Assembly: GCF_020073815.1 (NCBI RefSeq)
Contig: NZ_JAIQZJ010000019.1
Location: 1 to 64,000, forward strand
Direction: 5' to 3'
DNA: 64,000 bases
Source: Nocardioides mangrovi
GTDB lineage: Bacteria; Actinomycetota; Actinomycetes; Propionibacteriales; Nocardioidaceae
In this document: in pieces, positions 7,541-16,081 of the stretch
Numbering within the stretch: position 1 is the first letter of the stretch
Layout of the letters: every line of letters begins with the position of its first letter
Program-made: the position numbers and the translations under genes
Notes under the pieces: generated by a model
Told to the model about the DNA's origin: nothing
Database searches by the model: none
What the model saw: only the letters and a program-made list of their open reading frames with translations

Positions 7541-8589
7541 CCGTGCTCGCGCTCGTGGTCGGCTCGCTGCTTGTCGCCGGCCCGGCGTACGCCGACGGCC
7601 GGGTCACCGTCACGCCCGGCCGGATCGACCCGACGTACGCCACCACGCTGACGCTCTCCGGCAGCGGCTTCCAGTCGATCCGCGGCGGCCACGGCGGCAT
7701 CTACGTCTTCTTCGGCACGGTCGAGGCCGGGTGGCAGCCCAGCAAGGGCGGCGTCACCGGCGCGGACTACCTCTACGTGCCCGACAGCGAGTCCAAGGAC
7801 AACCAGGGCTTCCAGAAGTACGTCGCCTTCCCCGGCTCCGACACCGCCTCCTCGGCCAACGGCGGCACGATGAGCGCCTCCGGGTCCTGGTCGACGCAGC
7901 TCGTCGTCCCCGGCGCCGTGTTCCAGGCCTACGACCGCAACGGCGACGTGCAGACCGTCGACTGCCGCAAGGTCACCTGCGGCGTCATCACGATCGGCGC
8001 GCACGGCGTCACCAACAGCCACAACGAGACGTTCACGCCGGTCGGCGTGGGCTCGGCGCCGACCTCGACCGCCACCTCCGGCGCGACCGCGACGGCCTCG
8101 ACGTCCGCCGACCCGACCGCCCCCGCCTCCGAGGCCCCGACCGACGGCAGCACGCCGGTGGCGGCCGGGCCCGCCACGCTCGAGGTCGACCGCGCCTCCG
8201 CGATCGCCGGGCACGTGCTCGCGTTCACCGCCACCGGCCTGCCCGCCGGCGCGCAGGTGTCCGCGGTCTTCGACGACGGCGCCGCGGGCGCCGGCCCCTT
8301 CGCCGTCGGTGCCGACGGCCGGCTCGCCGGCGTCATCACGCTGCCCGCCGAGGTCGGCGCGGGCACGCACGAGCTCCGGTTGTACGGCATCGACGACCCG
8401 CCCTCCGTGAGCTTCGCCGTGCAGTCGCCGGTCGCCGAGGACGCGAACCCGGTCGATGCCGCGGCCGAGTCCGCCGACGACGACGCCCGCGCCGCGTGGC
8501 TCTTCGCCGGGGCCGCCGCGCTGGTCCTCGTGCTCGCTCTCGTCCGGCTCGGCTGGCGCTACCTCAGGAGCCGGCGTGCGGCGGCGTGA
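7525..8589 (+). CDS. Secreted, C-terminally anchored protein of the heme-uptake operon
   Basis: A 354-residue protein with a signal peptide ending PAYADG, a conserved-looking beta-rich domain (residues about 25-170), a Thr/Ser/Ala/Pro linker, a second short beta-rich domain and a C-terminal membrane segment (AAWLFAGAAALVLVLALVRL) followed by an Arg-rich tail. This is the build of a surface protein held in the membrane. GAAGGAGG at 7513-7520 lies four bases before the GTG, which decides the start. It sits between hmuV and two HtaA-type genes and overlaps both neighbours. A role in catching or passing on heme is inferred from position only; no HtaA motif was recognised in it. Confidence 0.8.
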   Translation: MVRRLTVLALVVGSLLVAGPAYADGRVTVTPGRIDPTYATTLTLSGSGFQSIRGGHGGIYVFFGTVEAGWQPSKGGVTGADYLYVPDSESKDNQGFQKYVAFPGSDTASSANGGTMSASGSWSTQLVVPGAVFQAYDRNGDVQTVDCRKVTCGVITIGAHGVTNSHNETFTPVGVGSAPTSTATSGATATASTSADPTAPASEAPTDGSTPVAAGPATLEVDRASAIAGHVLAFTATGLPAGAQVSAVFDDGAAGAGPFAVGADGRLAGVITLPAEVGAGTHELRLYGIDDPPSVSFAVQSPVAEDANPVDAAAESADDDARAAWLFAGAAALVLVLALVRLGWRYLRSRRAAA

Positions 8590-9844
8590 CCTCGCGGCGA
8601 TCGGCCTCGCGGTCGGTCTGCTGGGCGTCGCGCTGCCGGCGTACGCCGACCCGACCTCGAGCGCCAGCCCGACCGCCAGCCCGACTGCGAGTCCGACCGC
8701 CGCGCCCACGAGCGACACCGTCGTCGAGCTCGACAACGCCGTGCTCCGCTGGGGGCTGAGCAACGAGTCGAGCAACCGCGCGTTCGCGCCGCGCACCGTC
8801 AACTTCTTCTCCGCCGGCCGCACGCCCGACCCCGGCAAGGGCGGCACCACCCTGCCCCGCGGGCAGTGGCGGCAGGCGAAGGGCGACGTGGCGATCCAGA
8901 AGTGGGACGGCACCCGGTGGAAGGCCGCCACCTGGGCCGGCCTCAGCACCGACAGCTCCGGCAAGGAGCTCGGCTCGCCGACCGCCGGGACGTTCAGCAA
9001 CCACCGCTTCGTCTTCGGCGGCGGCACCGGCGAGGTCGACGCGACCGCCGGCACCGCCCACATCGCGTGGGACGGCGACGTCACGGTCCTCTACTACTCC
9101 GGGATGTCGACCTTCTACCTCTCCGACCCGGTCCTCGACGTCGCCGACGGCCGCGGCACCCTCACCGCCACGGTGCAGGGCTACGCCTCCTCCGTCGACG
9201 ACCCGACCACGTGGGAGCCGGTGCCGGCCGCGACCGTCACGCTCGCGGACCTGCCCGACGTCGACCTGGCCGACTCCGAGGACGGCTTCACCGTCACGCC
9301 GGCGTACCTCGGCGTCGAGGTCTCCGGCCTCGGCCAGGTCACCGGCGACCGGTACAGCGGCTCCTTCCCGCAGAGCTTCGTCGACTACATGGACGAGCTG
9401 GGCACCGCGGCGTTCTGGCTCTCGAGCGGTGGGAGCACCGACCCGTTCAAGGTCGCGCTGCCGCTGACGGTCGGGTACGACGCCGCCGCGGCGCCGCCGG
9501 ATCCGACGCCGACCGTCCAGCCCACCCAGGAGCCGATCGACAACCCGGTCGTCCCGCCGCCCGCGACCGTGACGGTGACCGAGCAGGCGGCCCCGGTGGT
9601 GCAGCCGGCACCGCCCGCCGCCGTACCGCCCAGCGTGGCGACGCCGCCCGCGGCCGCCGCCGCGGCCCCCCTGCCGGTCGCGGCCCAGCTGGTCGCCGCG
9701 ACCCCCGAAGCCTCGGCCGACGCCTCCGGCGTCACCGACCCCGACTCCGAGTCCGGCGCCATCGCCGTGTGGTGGCTCGGCGGGGGCCTGCTGCTCGCAG
9801 CAGCCCTCACCCTCCTCCTTCCTGTTGGAAAGGCATCCCGATGA
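8576..9844 (+). CDS. HtaA-domain heme-binding surface protein
   Basis: A 422-residue secreted protein. The signal peptide ends LPAYAD and is followed by an SPTASPTASPT linker, then a domain opening LRWGLSNESSN and containing WDGDVTVLYYSGMSTFYLSDPVLDV in pieces that match the HtaA family known from corynebacterial hemin uptake. A Pro/Ala/Thr-rich stalk (residues about 300-390) leads to a C-terminal membrane helix and a short basic tail, as in membrane-anchored HtaA proteins. CAGGAG precedes the GTG by five bases. The gene overlaps the preceding one by 14 bases and the following one by four (ATGA). It should take heme from outside and hand it to HmuT. Confidence 0.87.
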   Translation: MRRRDLAAIGLAVGLLGVALPAYADPTSSASPTASPTASPTAAPTSDTVVELDNAVLRWGLSNESSNRAFAPRTVNFFSAGRTPDPGKGGTTLPRGQWRQAKGDVAIQKWDGTRWKAATWAGLSTDSSGKELGSPTAGTFSNHRFVFGGGTGEVDATAGTAHIAWDGDVTVLYYSGMSTFYLSDPVLDVADGRGTLTATVQGYASSVDDPTTWEPVPAATVTLADLPDVDLADSEDGFTVTPAYLGVEVSGLGQVTGDRYSGSFPQSFVDYMDELGTAAFWLSSGGSTDPFKVALPLTVGYDAAAAPPDPTPTVQPTQEPIDNPVVPPPATVTVTEQAAPVVQPAPPAAVPPSVATPPAAAAAAPLPVAAQLVAATPEASADASGVTDPDSESGAIAVWWLGGGLLLAAALTLLLPVGKASR

Positions 9845-11091
9845 GCACGATCCGCCGCATCGCGGCCACCACCTCGCTCGCCCTCGCCGCCGCCGGTCTC
9901 GGCGTCGCGGTCTCCCCGCCCGCCTCGGCGGCCGACGGACCCACCTTGCAGTGGGGCGTCTCGGAGTACCTCCACGCGCACCTGACCACGCAGTCGTTCA
10001 CCGACGGCGCGACCGCCGCCTCCGACGGCGTCGTCACCTTCACCGACGGCGTCGCCGACGGCGACACGATCCACTACCAGGGTGCGGCCCGCTACGCCTT
10101 CGCCGCGGGCGGCGTGGAGTACTACTCCTTCACGTTCTCCGACCTCCAGCTCACCGTCGACGACGCCGGCGACGGCACCATCGGCGCCGACGTCGCGTGG
10201 ACCTCGCCCAGCGGCCCCGGCTCGCTCGACGACGTCGCGCTCGCCGCCTTCTCGACCGACGACGACTGGTCCGACGGGTCCCTCACCGGCACCCCCGACT
10301 GGACGGGCGTGGCCCCGGCCGACACCTACGGCTCCGGCAAGCCGGTCGACGGCGCGTCGTGGGCGGTCGGCTTCGTCCAGGCGCTCCCGAGCAGCCTGAA
10401 CCCGACCTTCTACGCCAGCGGCTCCAGCTCCGACGCGACGAAGGCACCGTCCGCGTTCACGGCGGTCGCGGAGGCGAAGACGCTCGACGCGACCGCGTCG
10501 TACGACGCCTCGGGCGTGACGTTCGCGGCGGTCGGGTCCGGTGGCTTCACCGGCACCGACGGCAACCCCGGCGACGCCGGCATCTACGTCGGCCTGGCGC
10601 CGTCGGGCGGGCTGCCGGACGTCTCCACCCAGGATGCGATGGACAACTTCGCGGCCGCGGCGTACGTGCCGACGGCGGCGGTGACCGACGGCGGGTTCAG
10701 CACCTCGCTGACCGCGCTCGCGAGCGACCTGAAGAAGGGAACGTCGTACTCCCTCTACACCTGGCGCGCGCACTCGCACTCGACCACCAGCCAGGACACG
10801 GAGACCCCGGTGTCCATCCGCTGGTCGACGATCACGCTCAAGCTGGGCGCGAAGGTCAAGGGCGGCAAGCTCGTCGTGACCGGCACCGGCAAGAACGGCA
10901 AGCCGGTCGGCACCGCGTCGGTGAAGCTGACCAGGAAGGGCGCGACGAAGACGGTGAAGGCGGTCGACTTCAAGAACGGCAAGGCGACCGTCAAGCTGCC
11001 GAAGCTCGCCAAGGGCACCTGGAAGGCCAAGGTCACCTACACCGGTGACAACTACCTGACCGCGAAGAAGAAGGTCTCCGTCAAGCGCTGA
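9841..11091 (+). CDS. Secreted HtaA-domain protein with C-terminal Ig-like repeat
   Basis: A 416-residue protein with a signal peptide ending SPPASAAD and an HtaA-type domain beginning LQWGVSEYLHAHL, with YYSFTFSDLQLTV in the centre. After about residue 330 there is a Lys/Gly/Thr-rich bacterial Ig-like module (LKLGAKVKGGKLVVTGTG to KAKVTYTGDNYL). There is no membrane anchor or sortase signal, so it may be released or held by its basic tail; the last 80 residues carry many Lys. The ATG overlaps the stop of the preceding htaA-like gene. It ends the six-gene heme operon, and its last 11 bases overlap the end of a convergent tetR gene. Confidence 0.85.
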   Translation: MSTIRRIAATTSLALAAAGLGVAVSPPASAADGPTLQWGVSEYLHAHLTTQSFTDGATAASDGVVTFTDGVADGDTIHYQGAARYAFAAGGVEYYSFTFSDLQLTVDDAGDGTIGADVAWTSPSGPGSLDDVALAAFSTDDDWSDGSLTGTPDWTGVAPADTYGSGKPVDGASWAVGFVQALPSSLNPTFYASGSSSDATKAPSAFTAVAEAKTLDATASYDASGVTFAAVGSGGFTGTDGNPGDAGIYVGLAPSGGLPDVSTQDAMDNFAAAAYVPTAAVTDGGFSTSLTALASDLKKGTSYSLYTWRAHSHSTTSQDTETPVSIRWSTITLKLGAKVKGGKLVVTGTGKNGKPVGTASVKLTRKGATKTVKAVDFKNGKATVKLPKLAKGTWKAKVTYTGDNYLTAKKKVSVKR

Positions 11092-11641
11092 CGCCGCCCA
11101 GCACGAACGCCTCGATGGTCGTCGGCGGGAGGTGTCGCGGGTTCAGGCACGCATGGATCAGCGACATCGTCCCGTCGACGTCGTCGACGGCGAACGACCC
11201 GTCGGCGACGCCGGCGACGATGATGCCGCGCAGCACGTCCTCGACCGCCACGACATGGGTCCGGATGGCCTGGCGGGACTCCGGGCCGAGGACGCCGTAC
11301 AGCTGCGGACCGAGGCCCATGTGGAAGCGCTCGCCCTCGGCGAGGTGGTGCCGCACGTAGGAGCGGAGCTGGTCGGCCGGGGTGCGTGCGGCGGTCAGGA
11401 CGTCGCGGAGCCGGTCGAGGTACTCCTCGGTCTCGTGGCTGGCGAACGCAACCACCACCGACTCCTTGTCGGGGAAGTGGTGGTAGATCGAGGTGCGCCC
11501 GACGTCCGCGCGCTCGGCGATCGCGGCCATCGAGATCGCATCGAAGCTGCGCTCTCCCATGAGCTCGGCGAAGGCCGAGAAGACGCGGCGCTGCAGCTGC
11601 TCGCGGTGCTCTCGGAGCGACTCGCCGGAGATGCGGGGCAC
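11081..11641 (-). CDS. TetR/AcrR family transcriptional regulator
   Basis: A 186-residue regulator with the TetR helix-turn-helix at residues about 15-60 (ISMAAIAERADVGRTSIYHHFPDKES) and an all-helical ligand domain. TAGCCT at 11648-11653 ends six bases before the GTG start, suggesting a leaderless mRNA. It is convergent with the heme operon and overlaps its end by 11 bases. No operator was recognised and its targets are unknown. Confidence 0.92.
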   Translation of the reverse strand: MPRISGESLREHREQLQRRVFSAFAELMGERSFDAISMAAIAERADVGRTSIYHHFPDKESVVVAFASHETEEYLDRLRDVLTAARTPADQLRSYVRHHLAEGERFHMGLGPQLYGVLGPESRQAIRTHVVAVEDVLRGIIVAGVADGSFAVDDVDGTMSLIHACLNPRHLPPTTIEAFVLGGVSA

Positions 11642-11667
11642 AGCCGGAGGCTACCCCCTGCGACCCG

Positions 11668-12468
11668 TCAGAGGCGGGGGACGACCTGGCCGAGGAGGTC
11701 GCCCATCCGGCTGGCCGCGGCGCGGCCCGCCTCGAGGACCTCCTCGTGGTTGAGCGGCTGGTCGCTGATGCCCGCGGCCAGGTTGGTGACCAGGCTGATG
11801 CCGAGCACCTCCATGCCCGCCTCGCGGGCGGCGATCGCCTCGAGCGTGGTGCTCATGCCGACCAGGTGGCCGCCGAGGATCCCGGCCATCCGCACCTCGG
11901 CCGGGGTCTCGTAGTGGGGGCCGGGGAACTGCACGTAGACGCCCTCGTCGAGGCTCGGGTCGACCGTCCGGCAGAGCTCGCGCAGGCGCGAGCTGTAGAG
12001 GTCGGTGAGGTCGACGAAGGTGGCGCCGACGATCGGGCTCCTGCCGGTCAGGTTGATGTGGTCGCTGATGAGCACCGGGGTGCCCGGCGTCCACGACTCC
12101 TTCAGGCCGCCGCAGCCGTTGGTCAGCACGATGGCGCGGCAGCCGGCCGCGGCCGCCGTACGCACGCCGTGGACGACGGCGGCGACGCCCTTGCCCTCGT
12201 AGTAGTGGGTGCGGCTGAGGAAGACCAGCAGCTGCTTGTCGCCGACCCTGACCGAGCGGATCTTGCCGGAGTGGCCGGCCACCGCGGCGGCGCTGAAGCC
12301 CGGCAGGTCGGTGGTGCTGATCTCGGCCGTGGCCTCGCCGAGCGCGTCGACCGCCGGGAGCCAGCCGGAGCCGAGGACGAGCGCGACGTCGTGACGCTCG
12401 ACGCCGGTGAGCTCCGCGAGGCGGGTGGCGGCGTCCTGGGCGAGGTCGTACGGCGTCTGCTCGGTCAC
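11668..12468 (-). CDS. Purine-nucleoside phosphorylase
   Basis: A 266-residue enzyme of the trimeric class that splits guanosine and inosine with phosphate in purine salvage. Motifs are the phosphate-binding VLGSGW (residues 31-36), His66 in GHSGK, FPGPHYETPAE (181-191), GMSTTLEA (204-211) and TNLAAG with the base-recognising Asn229. The length fits the family. TACGAT at 12475-12480 ends six bases before the GTG, and the gene is divergent from a VOC protein that has the same arrangement. In M. tuberculosis the homologous gene (deoD) is also close to lpdA, as I recall. The tetR gene lies 26 bases downstream on the same strand. Confidence 0.95.
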   Translation of the reverse strand: MTEQTPYDLAQDAATRLAELTGVERHDVALVLGSGWLPAVDALGEATAEISTTDLPGFSAAAVAGHSGKIRSVRVGDKQLLVFLSRTHYYEGKGVAAVVHGVRTAAAAGCRAIVLTNGCGGLKESWTPGTPVLISDHINLTGRSPIVGATFVDLTDLYSSRLRELCRTVDPSLDEGVYVQFPGPHYETPAEVRMAGILGGHLVGMSTTLEAIAAREAGMEVLGISLVTNLAAGISDQPLNHEEVLEAGRAAASRMGDLLGQVVPRL

Positions 12469-12524
12469 CCGCCGATCGTATGTGCCGGGGGCCGGATGTC
12501 GGTGGTCGCCTCCATGATCGAGGG

Positions 12525-12908
12525 ATGATCGACCACTTCGGGATCAACTGCGGCGACCTCGCGACGTCGGCCGCCTTCTACGACGCGACCCTGGCCACCC
12601 TCGGCTTCGCCCGGGTGATGGACGTCGAGGTCGCCATCGGCTACGGCCCGCCCGGCAAGCCGGACTTCTGGATCAGCGCCCAGCCGCCCGAGGGTCCCGC
12701 CTCCGGCCCCAACCGCGAGGTCCACATCGCCTTCCAGGCCGCCTCGGCCGACGCCGTGCGCGCCTTCTTCGACGCCGCCGTCGCCCTCGGCGCCGAGGTC
12801 CTCCACGAGCCCCGCCTCTGGCCGGAGTACCACCCCGGCTACTACGGCGCGTTCGTCCGCGACCCCGACGGCAACAACGTCGAGGCTGTCTGCCACGCGG
12901 GGGCGTAG
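12525..12908 (+). CDS. VOC family protein
   Basis: A 127-residue single-domain glyoxalase-fold protein. It begins MIDHFGINCGDLATSAAFYD and ends with FVRDPDGNNVEAVCHA, both standard for this superfamily; the metal-site residues may be His4 and Glu120. An earlier in-frame ATG at 12480 exists. I chose 12525 because the family N-terminus aligns there and CATGAT at 12513-12518 ends six bases before it. The function is unknown. Confidence 0.88.
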   Translation: MIDHFGINCGDLATSAAFYDATLATLGFARVMDVEVAIGYGPPGKPDFWISAQPPEGPASGPNREVHIAFQAASADAVRAFFDAAVALGAEVLHEPRLWPEYHPGYYGAFVRDPDGNNVEAVCHAGA

Positions 12909-12919
12909 CGCCGCCGCCT

Positions 12920-12951
12920 GCAGGGATACCCGGTCGACCGGGTATCTCTGC
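12920..12951. repeat. 32-base hairpin with GGTCGACC centre
   Basis: The core ATACCCGGTCGACCGGGTAT (12926-12945) is a perfect 20-base palindrome, and it extends on both sides through GCAGGG and CTCTGC with one G-T pair. It lies 12 bases after the VOC stop. A sister hairpin with the same centre lies at 14088-14119 on the other side of the AbiEi/DUF559 gene. Confidence 0.75.
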
Positions 12952-12982
12952 GCTCGACAGCCGTTGCGACGGCTGTCGAGCG
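12951..12982. repeat. Perfect 14-base-arm hairpin before the AbiEi/DUF559 gene
   Basis: CGCTCGACAGCCGT and its exact reverse complement flank a TGCG loop. Part of the arm, GACAGCCGTTGC, recurs at about 14061-14072 beyond the gene, and GGCTGTCGAG recurs at 12991-13000. It could end transcription of the VOC gene, but the recurrence makes a repeat element more likely. Confidence 0.75.
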
Positions 12983-13001
12983 GCAGCAGGGGCTGTCGAG
13001 T

Positions 13002-13010
13002 TTGTCCACA
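13002..13010 (+). promoter_or_regulatory. TTGTCCACA motif upstream of the AbiEi/DUF559 gene
   Basis: An exact match to the actinobacterial DnaA-box consensus, 50 bases before the chosen ATG and in the same orientation. See also 188-196 and 42765-42773. Confidence 0.4.
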
Positions 13011-13060
13011 GATTGCAGATCGGCCGGGAGCCGGACTCGCAGGCGGGGCAGACCAGGCCC

Positions 13061-14023
13061 ATGATGAAGCCAACTGCGTGGAAACCCGACGACCCTCGAC
13101 GGACACCCGTCACGTTGCGGTGCCAGTATCTCGAGCAGGGATACAGCGACCGCTCACTCGCCATCATGGTGCGCGATGGCACCCTGGCTCGGCCGCGCCG
13201 GGGCGCCTACGTCGCCGGCGACGTCTGGCGCGACGTCGACGAGGTCGGCCGGCACTCGATCCGAGCTCGTGCCGTCCTCGCTCAGGCCCGGACAGAGGTC
13301 GCGCTGTCACACGTGTCCGGGCTGCTCGAGTACGACGCCCCGATCTGGGGACTCGGTCTGGACGATGTCCATCTGACCCGAGCCGATGGTCGCATCGGTC
13401 GCCCCGAGGCTGGCGTGCGTCAGCACCGGGGAGCTCTCGAGGAGGGTGACGTCGTCGAGCGCAACGGCGTACCCGTCACCTCGCCGACGCGGCTCGCGCT
13501 CGAGGTGACCACGATGACCGACGTCGAGGCCGGCCTCTGTGTCGTCAACGACCTGCTCCACCGCGGCTTGACCACGGAATCGGCACTGGCCGAGCGCTAC
13601 CAGCGCATGTCCCAGTGGCCGAACAGCCTCACCACCGACATGGTGCTGCGGCTGGCTGATCCGTTGATCGAGTCGATCGGCGAGACGCGTGCCTTCCACC
13701 TCCTCTTCCGCCACAGCCTGCCGATGCCGGTACCTCAATACGAGGTCAAGGAGGCGAACGGGCGCGTGCTCGGTCGAGTCGACTTCGCCTGGCCCGAGCT
13801 CGGCGTGTTCCTCGAGTTCGATGGGAGGGTGAAGTACGAGAAGCTGCTCAAACCGGGGCAACGGCCGTCCGACGTGGTGATCGCGGAGAAGCGTCGCGAG
13901 GATCGGATCCGGCGAGCGACCGGGTGGAGGTGCGTCCGGATCACCTGGTCCGACCTCGAGCACCCGGCTCGCACCATCGAGATGATCCGGCAAGCGCTGT
14001 TCCCCGCCGGCGCTGCTGCCTGA
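13061..14023 (+). CDS. AbiEi-like/DUF559 protein with PD-(D/E)xK nuclease-fold C-terminus
   Basis: A 320-residue protein. The N-terminal 60 residues (YSDRSLAIMVRDGTLARPRR then GAYVAG) match the winged-helix module of type IV AbiEi antitoxin-like proteins. The C-terminal 110 residues hold the endonuclease-like signature: Glu204/Glu208 in ESIGETR, Asp241 in GRVDFAW, Glu252 and Asp254 in FLEFDGR, and Lys258, as in Vsr-type DUF559 domains. No partner toxin gene is adjacent. The frame also runs back to 13013; 13061 or 13064 gives a better N-terminus. The gene is bracketed by hairpins with shared sequence and has a TTGTCCACA motif upstream. Nuclease activity is inferred from residues only. Confidence 0.8.
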   Translation: MMKPTAWKPDDPRRTPVTLRCQYLEQGYSDRSLAIMVRDGTLARPRRGAYVAGDVWRDVDEVGRHSIRARAVLAQARTEVALSHVSGLLEYDAPIWGLGLDDVHLTRADGRIGRPEAGVRQHRGALEEGDVVERNGVPVTSPTRLALEVTTMTDVEAGLCVVNDLLHRGLTTESALAERYQRMSQWPNSLTTDMVLRLADPLIESIGETRAFHLLFRHSLPMPVPQYEVKEANGRVLGRVDFAWPELGVFLEFDGRVKYEKLLKPGQRPSDVVIAEKRREDRIRRATGWRCVRITWSDLEHPARTIEMIRQALFPAGAAA

Positions 14024-14087
14024 GGACCAAGGCCCGCGCTGGACAGGGACTCCTGGCGCCTGACAGCCGTTGCAAACCCCGACAAGC

Positions 14088-14119
14088 GCAGGGATCCCCG
14101 GTCGACCGGGGATGCCTGC
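14088..14119. repeat. Hairpin repeat after the AbiEi/DUF559 gene
   Basis: ATCCCCGGTCGACCGGGGAT (14094-14113) is a perfect 20-base palindrome flanked by GCAGGG and GCCTGC. Except for two symmetric base changes it matches the element at 12920-12951. It is preceded at about 14061 by GACAGCCGTTGC, which is also found in the left flank. The two flanks thus carry the same parts in mirrored order. Confidence 0.75.
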
Positions 14120-14138
14120 AGGGCAGTCCGCCAGGCCC

Positions 14139-14591
14139 TCAGTGGCCGATCGAGCGACAGGGGCGGTTGCGGAGGGCGGCGACGTAGTCGGCGGGGGCGT
14201 CGGCGGCCTCGGCGGCATCGGCGAGGACGCCGAGGTAGGACGCGGACGGCAGGCCGCCCTCGTAGGCGTCGAGGACGTAGGTCCAGGCGACGACGGAGCC
14301 GGTCATCGTGGCGACCCGCACCTTCGTCTTGCGGTAGAGGCCGGAGTCGGCGGCCTCCCAGCCGTCGAGTCGGCCCTCGTCCTCGCGGGTGACGTCGTAG
14401 ACGGCGACGAAGACCTGGTCGATCGGGTCCTCGACGATCGTCGACAGCGCGCCGTCCCAGCCGTGCTCCTCGCCGCCGAAGGTGAGCCGCCAGCCCTGCA
14501 GCCACCCGACGGTGGAGAGAGGGGAGTGCGGGCACCGCTCGCCCATCCGTGCGGGATCGAGGTTGGTCCCGTAGGCGGCGTAGAGCGTCAC
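14139..14591 (-). CDS. Gamma-glutamylcyclotransferase family protein
   Basis: A 150-residue protein with the GGCT fold. The substrate loop near the start reads LYAAYGTNLDPARM, equivalent to the YGxN loop of the family, and Glu residues in RLDGWEA are candidates for the catalytic acid. Members cleave gamma-glutamyl dipeptides to 5-oxoproline, but many bacterial ones are uncharacterised. The GTG at 14591 was chosen because TACTCT (14599-14604) ends seven bases upstream and the fold begins right there. It is divergent from lpd. A similar gene lies near lpdA in M. tuberculosis, as I recall. Confidence 0.8.
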   Translation of the reverse strand: MTLYAAYGTNLDPARMGERCPHSPLSTVGWLQGWRLTFGGEEHGWDGALSTIVEDPIDQVFVAVYDVTREDEGRLDGWEAADSGLYRKTKVRVATMTGSVVAWTYVLDAYEGGLPSASYLGVLADAAEAADAPADYVAALRNRPCRSIGH

Positions 14592-14652
14592 GCCCGGAAG
14601 AGTAGACCAACCGATGGGGAGTGACCTGCCTCTCGTCAGTAGGCTGGCGGAC

Positions 14653-16050
14653 GTGACCACGCACTTCGACACTCTCGTCCTCGGCGCCGGACCCGGTGGG
14701 TACGTCGCCGCGATCCGCGCCGCCCAGCTCGGCCAGTCCGTCGCCGTCGTCGAGGAGAAGTACTGGGGCGGTGTCTGCCTCAACGTGGGGTGCATCCCCT
14801 CCAAGGCCCTGCTCCGCAACGCGGAGATCGCCCACATCATCACGAAGGAGAAGGACACCTTCGGGATCAGCGGCGACGCGACGATGGACTTCGGTACGAC
14901 GCACCAGCGCAGCCGCGGCGTCGCCGAGGCCAGCGCCAAGGGCGTGCACTACCTGATGAAGAAGAACAAGATCACCGAGATCGACGGCTGGGGCACCCTC
15001 ACCGGCACCCACGAGGTCGAGGTCGACAAGGACGGCTCGAAGACGTCCTACTCCTTCGACAACCTGATCATCGCCACCGGCGCGAAGGTCCGGATGCTGC
15101 CGGGCATGAGCAAGAGCGCCAACGTCGTCACCTACGAGGAGCAGATCCTCGACAGCGAGCTCCCGGGCTCCATCATCATCGGTGGCTCCGGCGCGATCGG
15201 CGTCGAGTTCGCCTACGTCCTCACCAACTTCGGCGTCGACGTGACGATCGTGGAGTTCCTCGACCGGATGGTGCCGACGGAGGACGCCGACGTCTCCAAG
15301 GAGCTGCTCAAGCAGTACAAGAAGCTCGGCGTGAAGGTCCTCCTCTCGACCAAGGTCGAGAACGTCGAGGACACCGGCTCCGGCGTCAAGGTGACCGTCA
15401 GCCCCGCGAACGGCGGCGACACCGAGGTCCTCGAGGCCGACAAGATGCTCGCGGCCTTCGGCTTCGCCCCGCGCGTCGACGGCTACGGCCTCGACACCGT
15501 CGGCATCGAGCTCACGGAGCGCGGCGCGATCGCCGTCGACGCCCGCGGCCGCACCAACCTGCCGCACATCTACGCGATCGGCGACGTGACCGGCAAGCTC
15601 ATGCTGGCCCACACCGCCGAGGCGATGGGCGTCGTCGCCGCCGAGACCATCAACGGCGCGGAGACGATGGAGATCGACTTCGACATGATCCCGCGCGCGA
15701 CCTTCTGCCAGCCGCAGATCGCGTCGTTCGGCTACTCCGAGGCCCAGGCCAAGGAGAAGGGGTACGACGTGAAGGTGTCGTCGTTCCCGTTCTCGGCCAA
15801 CGGCAAGGCCCGCGGCATGGCCGAGGGCGTCGGCTTCGTGAAGATCGTCGCGGACGCCGAGCACAACGAGCTCCTCGGCGCCCACATGATCGGCCCCGAG
15901 GTCACCGAGCTGCTGCCGGCGCTCACGCTGGCCCAGCAGTGGGACCTCACCGCCGACGAGGTCGCCCGCAACGTCTTCGCGCACCCGACCCTGTCGGAGG
16001 CGATGAAGGAGGCCATCGAGGGCATCGCCGGCCACATGATCAACCTGTGA
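14653..16050 (+). CDS. lpd: Dihydrolipoyl dehydrogenase
   Basis: A 465-residue flavoprotein that re-oxidises dihydrolipoamide in the 2-oxoacid dehydrogenase complexes. FAD-binding GAGPGGYVAA (residues 11-20), the redox disulfide Cys42/Cys47 in GGVCLNVGCIPSK, NAD-binding GGSGAIGVEFA, and the C-terminal His444-Glu449 pair in AHPTLSEAM are all intact. The GTG start follows TAGGCT (14640-14645) by seven bases and so is probably leaderless. An upstream in-frame start at 14614 would lie across that promoter. A second, altered family member follows 31 bases downstream. Confidence 0.95.
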   Translation: MTTHFDTLVLGAGPGGYVAAIRAAQLGQSVAVVEEKYWGGVCLNVGCIPSKALLRNAEIAHIITKEKDTFGISGDATMDFGTTHQRSRGVAEASAKGVHYLMKKNKITEIDGWGTLTGTHEVEVDKDGSKTSYSFDNLIIATGAKVRMLPGMSKSANVVTYEEQILDSELPGSIIIGGSGAIGVEFAYVLTNFGVDVTIVEFLDRMVPTEDADVSKELLKQYKKLGVKVLLSTKVENVEDTGSGVKVTVSPANGGDTEVLEADKMLAAFGFAPRVDGYGLDTVGIELTERGAIAVDARGRTNLPHIYAIGDVTGKLMLAHTAEAMGVVAAETINGAETMEIDFDMIPRATFCQPQIASFGYSEAQAKEKGYDVKVSSFPFSANGKARGMAEGVGFVKIVADAEHNELLGAHMIGPEVTELLPALTLAQQWDLTADEVARNVFAHPTLSEAMKEAIEGIAGHMINL

Positions 16051-16081
16051 TCGCCACAGCTTCGACCCGGACGGGACAGGC

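Noticed and set aside
13061..14023. Complete AbiE-type toxin-antitoxin pair
   Set aside because: No AbiEii-like nucleotidyltransferase gene is adjacent at this locus or at 42826; the proteins carry a DUF559 nuclease-like domain instead.
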